Positions 1-5,194 of a stretch of DNA of 7,976 nt are shown here, in pieces (within the stretch, counting starts at the first letter, position 1; every line of letters begins with the position of its first letter). The notes beneath the pieces were generated by a model. It was given only the letters and a program-made list of their open reading frames with translations. It was not told the DNA's origin and made no database searches. The DNA comes from Candidatus Margulisiibacteriota bacterium (GTDB taxonomy: Bacteria > Margulisbacteria > WOR-1 > O2-12-FULL-45-9): the NCBI GenBank assembly GCA_028714935.1, contig JAQTLJ010000056.1, positions 1 through 7,976 on the forward strand. The letters are read 5' to 3'. Both the position numbers and the translations under genes were made by a program.

Positions 1-10
1 ATTGGCGGGA

Positions 11-1459
11 TTATTCAGGGAAAGCCAGATCGAGCATCTGCAGGATCAAAGACTGGTCATAATAGTATTCCCTAGCCCCATCCCATTCGCCAAAATACTG
101 CCCGCGGTGATTGTCCAAAACTGTGCAAAAGAAAGTTTGGGCGCGGGTAGAATCTCCTGAACCGAGCACTGCTATTCCATAACTAGCTCTTGCCAGGGTA
201 TTATTCCAGCCCAAAGGAGAAGGGGCTCCCTGGGAACCGGCCAGCAAGTGGGCGGAGGCGGGGTCGGTAATGCTGGCGATAGTTAATATTTGGCTTAACA
301 TTTCCCTTGCAGTCTGGTCGCCGTCCAGGATCGCGGCTCTTGCCTGCCGCAGGAAAAATCTGATGCTATCAGATTCGTTGTCGGTGCAGTCAGCGGCACT
401 GACCCCTTCGTGCCTTGAGATCTGGTAATAATTATCGACCGAGAAATTGCCGCCGCTGGCTCGGACAAAAACTTTGGCCGGCATCGGGTTCTGGCCGGCA
501 GCGCCAAGACGATCGTGAGCGCTTAAGACAACCTGGTTGAGAGCCTGGACGTCACTAACCAACCTTGCCCAATCATGCCCCTGGTCGAAGGCTGCGAACA
601 ACCTCAAGAAATGCGGGTCAGAATAGCTAGGATAATAAACATCACGCCCGTCGCCGCGCTGCGCCCAGGCGCCGTTGGTCGGTAAAAAGAGCAATCGGCC
701 GCCGCGTTCTCTGATGTGGTTCGTCCAGAAGGCATCCAGGTCGCCCTGGATCTGCGATCTAAAGGAATCGAGCGTCATGCCGGCCGGCAACTGCCATTGC
801 CCGCACTGGATCCGATTGAGCACTTCCAGCTCGGCCCCGATCCAATCCTGGTCGCCATCCGAAGCAGAATCTGTGCTGACAACTTGACCGCTCGCGCTGA
901 CCAACCAGGCCATCACACCGTTCGGTTGCAGAAAATATTCACGGCGGGCATTGAATAATGACCAGAAAGCCTGCTGGTTTTCCTGGGAGGAAGAACTGCT
1001 TAAGATCAAACCGCCTGCTGCAATGCTTCCGCTAACACCATAAATAACGCCGCCGAAACCGATCCCTTCGGATGGGGCATCCGCCTGTGGCCTTCTTATA
1101 ATAATAGTTCCGTTGGGCAGGGTTTGCCCGAATAATTGCAGAAAGCCGCTTCTGGCCTCATCGGTCCTTTGCCTGGCGGTTTGTACGCCGCCTGTCAAAC
1201 AACCTAATTGGCTTAATTGCGCGGTAGAGACCTGACTGACGCTTAAACACTCTGTTCTTAAACTTGGTGTCGGTGGCGCGGGTGGAGTAGGCGGCGAAGC
1301 AGGCGGCGAGGCAGAAGGTGCCGCAGAAAAAGATGCGCTGGCAGCAACACCCCCATCAGTTCGTGTTTGTTTGCAGGCGCAGCCGGATAATGTGGCGGCT
1401 GGCTCGGAGTTGTTGTCCGATCCAAAAACATAATTCCATGCGACGCTTAAAATACTCAC
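11..1459 (-). CDS. Divergent glycoside hydrolase family 8 (GH8-like) protein
   Basis: The protein has 482 residues from a GTG start. Residues 1-45 are a poorly conserved head, about 48-66 are a Pro/Ser/Thr linker, and about 95-480 resemble the (alpha/alpha)6-barrel GH8 enzymes (endoglucanase, BcsZ, chitosanase, xylanase). Visible family landmarks are SEGIGFG at 130-136 (Glu131 is the expected general acid), ASDGDQD at 199-205 (the GH8 signature start), YYPSYSDPHFLRLFA at 275-289, and SDSIR at 363-367, whose Asp364 sits where GH8 enzymes carry the base. The likely role is hydrolysis of a beta-linked polysaccharide, but the substrate cannot be read. It follows the barrel-protein gene by 41 bases and is probably cotranscribed. 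The N-terminus is odd: no signal peptide can be seen, although LSGC at 24-27 looks like a lipobox. No Shine-Dalgarno sequence precedes GTG, and a stop two codons upstream prevents extension in this frame. Family call moderately sure, start uncertain. Confidence 0.72.
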   Translation of the reverse strand: MSILSVAWNYVFGSDNNSEPAATLSGCACKQTRTDGGVAASASFSAAPSASPPASPPTPPAPPTPSLRTECLSVSQVSTAQLSQLGCLTGGVQTARQRTDEARSGFLQLFGQTLPNGTIIIRRPQADAPSEGIGFGGVIYGVSGSIAAGGLILSSSSSQENQQAFWSLFNARREYFLQPNGVMAWLVSASGQVVSTDSASDGDQDWIGAELEVLNRIQCGQWQLPAGMTLDSFRSQIQGDLDAFWTNHIRERGGRLLFLPTNGAWAQRGDGRDVYYPSYSDPHFLRLFAAFDQGHDWARLVSDVQALNQVVLSAHDRLGAAGQNPMPAKVFVRASGGNFSVDNYYQISRHEGVSAADCTDNESDSIRFFLRQARAAILDGDQTAREMLSQILTIASITDPASAHLLAGSQGAPSPLGWNNTLARASYGIAVLGSGDSTRAQTFFCTVLDNHRGQYFGEWDGAREYYYDQSLILQMLDLAFPE

Positions 1460-1464
1460 ATGGT

Positions 1465-1470
1465 ATTATC
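1465..1470 (-). promoter_or_regulatory. Possible -10 box just before the GH8-like gene
   Basis: On the minus strand GATAAT lies five bases before the GTG start, with a poor -35 candidate (CTGAAA) 18 bases further upstream. If used, transcription would begin at about the start codon, giving a leaderless message. The gene could instead be read through from the upstream barrel-protein gene. This is weak evidence resting on a near-consensus hexamer alone. Confidence 0.25.
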
Positions 1471-1500
1471 GAGGGAAAAAACAATAAATTTCAGTCTCGG

Positions 1501-2319
1501 CTAAAATTTATAACCGACCAGGACCGAAACGCTCTTGTAACTCGGACTGAAACCGGTCCTGATCATCCCGTAACCGATCTCACAGAAATATTGCCCGCTG
1601 CCCGGCTCGCCGCTTTCCAGGCCGTAGAAAATCTCGCCGCCTACCGTGCCGCTTACCCGGCCGGTCGTGTAGGCGTCGTAGTTAAGGCCGGCGCCGACAT
1701 AAGACCGGAAACCTTTCAGGGATTGCTGATGCAGCCGGTAAATGCCGTCGATCTCAACCAGCGCGTGTTTACGCAATATTTTATCGGTATCTTCTCCCTG
1801 GGCGTAACCCACACCGGCGCGCACACTGATCGCCGGCAGGTCAAAAGGTTCGAAAAACCTTAATTCAGCTAAAGCGCCGGGGATCCCGGCCATGACCCCC
1901 AGAGAAAGCCCGAACTGCGGACTGCGGGGCCTGATCGGTTTTGGCGGGGGTAGGGGCGTGATTGTTGATGGTTCTGCTTGTATCATCGGGGGGAGCGGCG
2001 GCGGCGGTGGCGGCGGAACAGCGGCTGCTGTCAAGAGAATAGCCAATTCTTTTTCCACCCGGTTGATCTCCGCCTGAAGGGCGGCGCGCTGTTTGGGCGC
2101 TTTCGTAACCTTTAGCTTTGCCCTTAAGCGTTGAAGTTTATTTTTAAGTGCCACGACAGAAGCTTTCTTTTGCGCCGGGGAAAGCGCGTCAACTTTTTGG
2201 ATTATTTTTTCCATTTTTTGCCGCTGAGCCGGGGTCGGTCTTGTGGCGGCTTGGACTGAAGCGGAAAAATTGCTGAACAGGAGTGACAATGCAATCAGAG
2301 AGAGAACGACAACTCTCAT
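1501..2319 (-). CDS. Secreted coiled-coil, polyproline, outer-membrane beta-barrel protein
   Basis: The protein has 272 residues and is not a family I can name. A signal peptide spans 1-24 (MRVVV, a hydrophobic core, then SVQA before ATRP). Residues about 30-97 are Lys/Arg/Gln/Leu-rich and look like a long coiled coil. Residues 101-135 are a proline-rich linker with seven consecutive prolines (102-108), a stretch that normally needs EF-P for efficient translation. Residues about 136-272 alternate polar and hydrophobic residues with many Gly/Tyr (GVGY, GAGLNY, EIGYG, VLVGY) and end in Tyr-Lys-Phe, as outer-membrane barrels folded by BAM do. A barrel tethered through a periplasmic helix is the simplest reading, perhaps linking the outer membrane to the wall, but this is inference. 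The ATG start is supported by AGGAGG seven bases upstream and by the signal peptide. It leads the minus-strand pair with the GH8-like gene. Confidence 0.75.
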   Translation of the reverse strand: MRVVVLSLIALSLLFSNFSASVQAATRPTPAQRQKMEKIIQKVDALSPAQKKASVVALKNKLQRLRAKLKVTKAPKQRAALQAEINRVEKELAILLTAAAVPPPPPPPLPPMIQAEPSTITPLPPPKPIRPRSPQFGLSLGVMAGIPGALAELRFFEPFDLPAISVRAGVGYAQGEDTDKILRKHALVEIDGIYRLHQQSLKGFRSYVGAGLNYDAYTTGRVSGTVGGEIFYGLESGEPGSGQYFCEIGYGMIRTGFSPSYKSVSVLVGYKF

Positions 2320-2326
2320 TTTTATT

Positions 2327-2332
2327 CCTCCT
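2327..2332 (-). promoter_or_regulatory. Strong Shine-Dalgarno site for the barrel-protein gene
   Basis: AGGAGG on the minus strand lies seven bases before the ATG at 2319. It fixes that start and contrasts with the nearly leaderless ychF start on the other side of the same divergent region. Confidence 0.8.
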
Positions 2333-2352
2333 CATAGGGAAATTCGAACGGG

Positions 2353-2361
2353 ATTATAGCA
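2353..2361 (-). promoter_or_regulatory. Extended -10 promoter for the minus-strand surface pair
   Basis: The minus strand reads TGCTATAAT, a perfect extended -10 (TGn plus consensus TATAAT). There is no convincing -35, which extended -10 promoters can do without. Predicted transcription starts near 2346, giving a leader of about 27 bases that contains the AGGAGG site. The promoter lies back-to-back with the ychF promoter, and its -35 zone overlaps the other -10 element. Confidence 0.65.
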
Positions 2362-2370
2362 CGGCAATCA

Positions 2371-2379
2371 TGCTATAAT
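2371..2379 (+). promoter_or_regulatory. Extended -10 promoter for ychF
   Basis: TGCTATAAT is a perfect extended -10 element ending ten bases before the ychF ATG at 2390. A start point about seven bases downstream, near 2386, would leave a leader of only about four bases. No Shine-Dalgarno sequence is present, so ychF is probably translated from a leaderless or nearly leaderless message. Confidence 0.65.
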
Positions 2380-2389
2380 CAAACTTGCC

Positions 2390-3316
2390 ATGGGTTTTTC
2401 ACTCGGGATCGTCGGCCTTCCTAATGTCGGCAAATCAACGCTATTCAATGTAATTTCCCAAGCTAAAGCGGATGTTTCCAATTATCCTTTTACGACCATT
2501 AAACCGAATGTCGGAGTGGTGGAGGTCCCGGACGCGCGGCGGCAAGAGATCCAAAAGATAATCGGTTCGGGAAAAGCGCTGCCGACGATCATTGAATTTT
2601 CGGACATCGCCGGCTTGGTCAAGGGGGCGCATAAAGGCGAAGGCCTTGGCAATCAGTTTTTAGCTCACATCCGCGAGGTTGACGCTATCGCCCATGTGGT
2701 CCGCTGTTTTTCTGACCCGAATATAACCCACGTCGAAGGCCCGGTCGATCCCCGCCGGGACATTGAATTGATCAAGACGGAGCTGGCTTTGGCTGACCTG
2801 GAAAGAAAGAAGCCGGACACGCCGCCGTTAGCAGACAAGCCGGTCCTTTACGTGGCCAATACTGATGAGAGCGGGAATCCTGAACAGGTCGCGGTGATCG
2901 AGCAGATCGCGCGGGAAGAAAATGCCAGGGTAGTAACGATCTGCGCTAAACTAGAGGCCGAAATAACCGAACTTTCGCCTGACGAAGCCAAAGAGTATTT
3001 GGGTGGAAGAGAGCTGTCCTTGCCGCGTCTGATCCGCGCCGGCTATGGGCTGCTTGATCTGATCACTTTTTTTACCGCCAATGAGAAGGAATGCCGGGCG
3101 TGGACCATAAAACAGGGGGCCAAAGCTCCGCAGGCGGCAGGCAAAATCCATTCAGACATGGAAAAAGGTTTCATCGCGGCCGAAGTCACCCATTACCAGG
3201 ACTTAATAAATATTGGTTCTTATGCCAAACTCAAGGAAAAGGGTTTACTGCATACCGAAGGCAAGAATTATGTGGTCCAGGATGGGGATTTGATTCTGGT
3301 AAAATTTGTGGTATAA
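2390..3316 (+). CDS. ychF: YchF/OLA1-family nucleotide-binding protein lacking the helical A domain
   Basis: This is an Obg-related P-loop NTPase of the YchF/OLA1 family, which favours ATP and associates with ribosomes. The Walker A/G1 motif is GLPNVGKS at 9-16, the switch I area contains NYPFTT at 31-36, and G3 is DIAG at 72-75. The G4 position reads NTDE (157-160), the family's NxxE form replacing NKxD. The TGS domain occupies roughly 222-307 and includes RAWTIKQGAKAPQAAGKIH. The protein has 308 residues, whereas E. coli YchF has 363. The shortfall falls at one place: ELALADLERK (131-140) runs almost directly into the PVLYVAN strand, so the antiparallel coiled-coil A domain of about 55 residues is gone. 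The frame is uninterrupted. The start matches the family N-terminus exactly (MGFSLGIVGLPN). It heads the ribosomal protein cluster, a conserved neighbourhood. Confidence 0.96.
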   Translation: MGFSLGIVGLPNVGKSTLFNVISQAKADVSNYPFTTIKPNVGVVEVPDARRQEIQKIIGSGKALPTIIEFSDIAGLVKGAHKGEGLGNQFLAHIREVDAIAHVVRCFSDPNITHVEGPVDPRRDIELIKTELALADLERKKPDTPPLADKPVLYVANTDESGNPEQVAVIEQIAREENARVVTICAKLEAEITELSPDEAKEYLGGRELSLPRLIRAGYGLLDLITFFTANEKECRAWTIKQGAKAPQAAGKIHSDMEKGFIAAEVTHYQDLINIGSYAKLKEKGLLHTEGKNYVVQDGDLILVKFVV

Positions 3317-3317
3317 T
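3290..3317 (+). promoter_or_regulatory. Promoter for the rpsF operon inside the ychF 3' end
   Basis: TTGATT (3290-3295) is followed after 16 bases by a perfect TATAAT (3312-3317), which overlaps the ychF stop codon. The expected transcription start is near 3324, leaving a leader of about 27 bases before rpsF. It would let the ribosomal/ssb genes be expressed apart from ychF. Confidence 0.55.
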
Positions 3318-3337
3318 TGTTGTTCAAACTTGATCCA

Positions 3338-3343
3338 AGGAGG
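3338..3343 (+). promoter_or_regulatory. Shine-Dalgarno site that decides the rpsF TTG start
   Basis: AGGAGG (within AAGGAGGG) stands seven bases before TTG at 3351. The longer frame from 3306 would add 15 residues unlike bS6 and would overlap the ychF end, so the TTG start is preferred. Confidence 0.8.
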
Positions 3344-3350
3344 GCTTGTC

Positions 3351-3716
3351 TTGAATTCATACGAACTGATTTTAATATTTGATTCGGCTCTCGGCGACGA
3401 AAAAATTGACGCGCTGGTTGCCAAGATCGAGGGGAAGATCAAAGGGCTGGGAGGAGAGATCGAAAAGACCGATAAGTGGGGGAGCAAGCGGCTTGCCTCG
3501 CAGATGAAAAAAGCCAAGAAAGTTACCATGGCCCATTATGTGCTGATCTATTTCCAGTCCGCCACCTCGCTGCCGGCCGAGCTCTCCAGTTATTTAAAGG
3601 TGACTGAAGAATTAATTCGCTATTCCATTGTCCGCGCGGGGGAAAAACCGGCGGAGGGAGAGGCGGAGGCGATCAGCGTCGGAGAGATCAAAGGAGAAGC
3701 CGTTGGCGAATCTTAA
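3351..3716 (+). CDS. rpsF: 30S ribosomal protein bS6
   Basis: bS6 binds the central domain of 16S rRNA as a heterodimer with bS18, whose gene lies in the same operon. With the TTG start the product has 121 residues beginning MNSYELILIFDSAL. The core shows the bS6 pattern: YELILIFD at 4-11, WGSKRLASQMKKAKKVTMAHYVLIYFQ in the middle, and VTEELIRYSIVRA towards the end. A Glu/Gly/Ala-rich acidic tail of about 25 residues follows, as in many bS6 proteins. A strong AAGGAGG precedes the TTG. The 3' end overlaps the first ssb start by 14 bases, so translation of the two is probably coupled. The rare TTG start with a strong ribosome site may set expression level. Identification is secure, and the start is well supported. 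Confidence 0.95.
   Translation: MNSYELILIFDSALGDEKIDALVAKIEGKIKGLGGEIEKTDKWGSKRLASQMKKAKKVTMAHYVLIYFQSATSLPAELSSYLKVTEELIRYSIVRAGEKPAEGEAEAISVGEIKGEAVGES
3691..3696 (+). promoter_or_regulatory. Shine-Dalgarno site for the first ssb, inside rpsF
   Basis: AAGGAG lies six bases before TTG at 3703, within the coding sequence of rpsF. It selects the start that gives the SSB N-terminus MANLNRIILAG, rather than a longer arginine-rich frame opening at 3628 that lies wholly inside rpsF. Confidence 0.75.
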
Positions 3717-4098
3717 CCGGATAATCCTGGCGGGCAGGCTGGCGGCCGATCCCGAGGTCCGTTCGACCCTGGACGGCCAGCCGATGGCCAAGTTCCGGCT
3801 CGCGGTCGACCGTCCCCAGGGCGGCGCCGATTTTTTTGAGATCATTGCCTGGCGGCGATTGGCCGAGATCTGCCGGGATTATTTGAAAAAGGGCTTGCCG
3901 GTCCTGGTTGAGGGAAGGATCCAGATCCGCTCTTACGAAGATCAGTCGGGCCAGCGGCATTGGGCGACGGAGATCGTGGCCCGAACCGTGACCACGCTTG
4001 ATAAATCACCGGTCGGACAAGCAACGCCAGGCTCGGGACCAGTGACGGACGATGAATCGGTCGAAGACACAGACCTGGCAAGTGATTTGCCGTTTTAG
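3703..4098 (+). CDS. ssb: Single-stranded DNA-binding protein, first tandem copy
   Basis: This is an OB-fold protein that coats single-stranded DNA during replication, repair and recombination. It has 131 residues from TTG. The OB domain is roughly 1-101, with NRIILAGRLAADPEVR at 5-20, FFEIIAWRRLAEIC, and YLKKGLPVLVEGRIQIRSYE. The hairpin loop between DRPQGG and FFEI is shorter than in E. coli SSB. A flexible tail follows and ends DLASDLPF, the acidic SSB-Ct tip that docks partner proteins. It overlaps rpsF by 14 bases and is followed after 3 bases by a second ssb. In a hand comparison of the AWRRLAEIC-to-YE segment, 24 of 31 residues match the second copy, so the pair looks like a tandem duplication. 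Which copy is the main replicative SSB cannot be told, so the symbol denotes the family. Confidence 0.92.
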   Translation: MANLNRIILAGRLAADPEVRSTLDGQPMAKFRLAVDRPQGGADFFEIIAWRRLAEICRDYLKKGLPVLVEGRIQIRSYEDQSGQRHWATEIVARTVTTLDKSPVGQATPGSGPVTDDESVEDTDLASDLPF

Positions 4099-4101
4099 AT
4101 C

Positions 4102-4479
4102 ATGTACAATAAAGTCTTTTTAATAGGCAATTTAACCAGGGATCCCGAGCTGCGCTACACGACGTCGGGGCTTCCGGTGGCGCATTTTGCGATCGCGGTC
4201 AACCGGATAAAGCGCGGCGAGGTTGATTTTATCAACATCGTCGCCTGGCGGCGGCTGGCAGAGATCTGCGGCGAATATTTGAAGAAGGGGAGCCCGGTGG
4301 CGATCGAGGGGCGATTGCAGATCAGGACTTACGAAGCGAAAACCGGGGGACAGCGGACCGTGACCGAGGTGATCGCTGACGGTATGCAGATGCTGGGGAG
4401 GAAAAATGCCCCCCCGGCTGAGAAAGCGAGCGAGCCGGGCAATGCGGCAGCAGCAGAATCAGATGAGATTCCTTTCTAA
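4102..4479 (+). CDS. ssb: Single-stranded DNA-binding protein, second tandem copy
   Basis: This second OB-fold SSB has 125 residues, starting MYNKVFLIGNLTRDPELRY, which is closer to the typical SSB N-terminus than the first copy. The fold continues through VDFINIVAWRRLAEIC, YLKKGSPVAIEGRLQIRTYE and TEVIADGMQMLG, with GMQMLG matching the last OB strand of many SSBs. A short Ala/Glu/Pro linker leads to the acidic tip SDEIPF. The ATG lies 3 bases after the first ssb stop with no clear Shine-Dalgarno sequence, so translation probably depends on ribosomes finishing the first copy. Keeping both the OB residues and the SSB-Ct tip argues that both copies work. They may form mixed oligomers or divide labour. 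rpsR follows after 12 bases. Confidence 0.94.
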   Translation: MYNKVFLIGNLTRDPELRYTTSGLPVAHFAIAVNRIKRGEVDFINIVAWRRLAEICGEYLKKGSPVAIEGRLQIRTYEAKTGGQRTVTEVIADGMQMLGRKNAPPAEKASEPGNAAAAESDEIPF

Positions 4480-4491
4480 GGGGGAGATTTG

Positions 4492-4743
4492 ATGGCCAGA
4501 GAAAGAGAGCAGAAAAAACCGAAACAGCAGTTTAAGAAGAAAAAGCGGCGTCCGTGTATTTTTTGCATCGAAAAGAAGGGATTGGATTATAAGGATATCG
4601 GGTTTGTCAGGCGGTTCATGACCGACCGCGGCAAGATCGCGCCGCGCCGGAACTCCGGCTGCTGCGCCCTGCACCAAAGGATGGTTGCCGAAGTCATTAA
4701 ACGGGCGCGCCAGCTCGGCTTTGTCCCGTTCACCGTGGAATAA
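4492..4743 (+). CDS. rpsR: 30S ribosomal protein bS18
   Basis: bS18 pairs with bS6 on the 30S platform. The 83-residue product has a basic N-terminal tail (KKPKQQFKKKKRRP) and then the family core: CIFC at 22-25, LDYKDIGFVRRFMTDRGKIAPRR at 31-53, and CCALHQR at 57-63. Cys22, Cys25, Cys58 and His61 form a CxxC...CxxH set, so this looks like the zinc-binding form of the protein rather than the cysteine-free form made by some bacteria under zinc shortage. No zinc-repressor site is visible. ATG at 4492 is chosen over an in-frame TTG one codon earlier, with a GGGGGAG ribosome site upstream. rplI begins one base after the stop. Confidence 0.96.
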   Translation: MAREREQKKPKQQFKKKKRRPCIFCIEKKGLDYKDIGFVRRFMTDRGKIAPRRNSGCCALHQRMVAEVIKRARQLGFVPFTVE

Positions 4744-4744
4744 A

Positions 4745-5191
4745 ATGAAAATCGTTCTGTTTAAAGATGTGCCGGATCTGGGGGAAGCGGATACCCTGGT
4801 CAATGTCTCTGAGGGATACGCCAGGAACTACCTCCTGCCAAGAAAGTTGGCCGGCCCGGCCACGCCGGCGATTTTAGCCGGAATGGAAAAACGGCACGCG
4901 GAAAAGGAAAAGCAGCGGGCGGAAAAGAAAGCCGAATTTGAGGCGCTGGCCGGAAAATTGTCCTCCCAGGAGATCGTGATCGAAGCGGACGCAGGGGAAG
5001 GCGGCAAATTATTCGGCTCGGTAACCGCGCAGGATATCGCAGAAGCCCTGCATAAGGCCTGCCAGGTTGAAGTTGACAAGCGCAAGGTCGAACTGGGCGA
5101 CCCCATCAAACTGGTCGGCGAATACACGGTCCCGGTCAAACTTTTTAAGGATATCACTGCCGAGCTAAAGATAAAAGTCGTCTCCAAATAA
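4745..5191 (+). CDS. rplI: 50S ribosomal protein bL9
   Basis: bL9 binds 23S rRNA near the L1 stalk and reaches away from the ribosome on a long helix. The 148-residue length is normal. The N-terminal rRNA-binding domain reads MKIVLFKDVPDLGEAD, with VSEGYARNYLLPRKLA at 22-37. The connecting helix of about 45-75 is rich in Lys/Glu/Ala (EKRHAEKEKQRAEKKAEFEAL). The C-terminal domain contains the characteristic LFGSVTAQDIAEAL and ends in KIKVVSK. The start at 4745 matches the family N-terminus exactly. A longer frame from 4685 would only overlap rpsR. The ribosome site is weak, with one base after the rpsR stop, consistent with coupled translation. uvrC starts three bases after its stop. Confidence 0.97.
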   Translation: MKIVLFKDVPDLGEADTLVNVSEGYARNYLLPRKLAGPATPAILAGMEKRHAEKEKQRAEKKAEFEALAGKLSSQEIVIEADAGEGGKLFGSVTAQDIAEALHKACQVEVDKRKVELGDPIKLVGEYTVPVKLFKDITAELKIKVVSK

Positions 5192-5194
5192 ACA

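Larger units (their letters stand above)
2353..2379. repeat. Perfect 9-base inverted repeat formed by two divergent -10 elements
   Basis: The arms ATTATAGCA (2353-2361) and TGCTATAAT (2371-2379) are exact reverse complements separated by nine bases. Each arm is itself an extended -10 promoter facing outward. The symmetry may simply reflect two matched promoters, or may also act as a regulator site. It is the only notable structure in the 70-base gap between the divergent genes. Confidence 0.75.

Noticed and set aside
1318..1863. Plus-strand open frame of 181 codons opposite the two minus-strand genes
   Set aside because: It has no ribosome site or recognisable motif and spans the ends of two well-supported opposite-strand genes; it is a shadow frame.
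1988..2017. GGC/GGT-rich near-triplet repeat that could be a contingency microsatellite
   Set aside because: It is interrupted and is explained by the polyproline codons of the barrel protein; changes in whole triplets would only alter linker length, not switch the frame.
3628..3702. Arginine/serine-rich N-terminal extension of the first ssb (25 residues)
   Set aside because: It lies entirely inside rpsF in another frame, and a good AAGGAG site with proper spacing points to TTG at 3703, which gives a normal SSB N-terminus.
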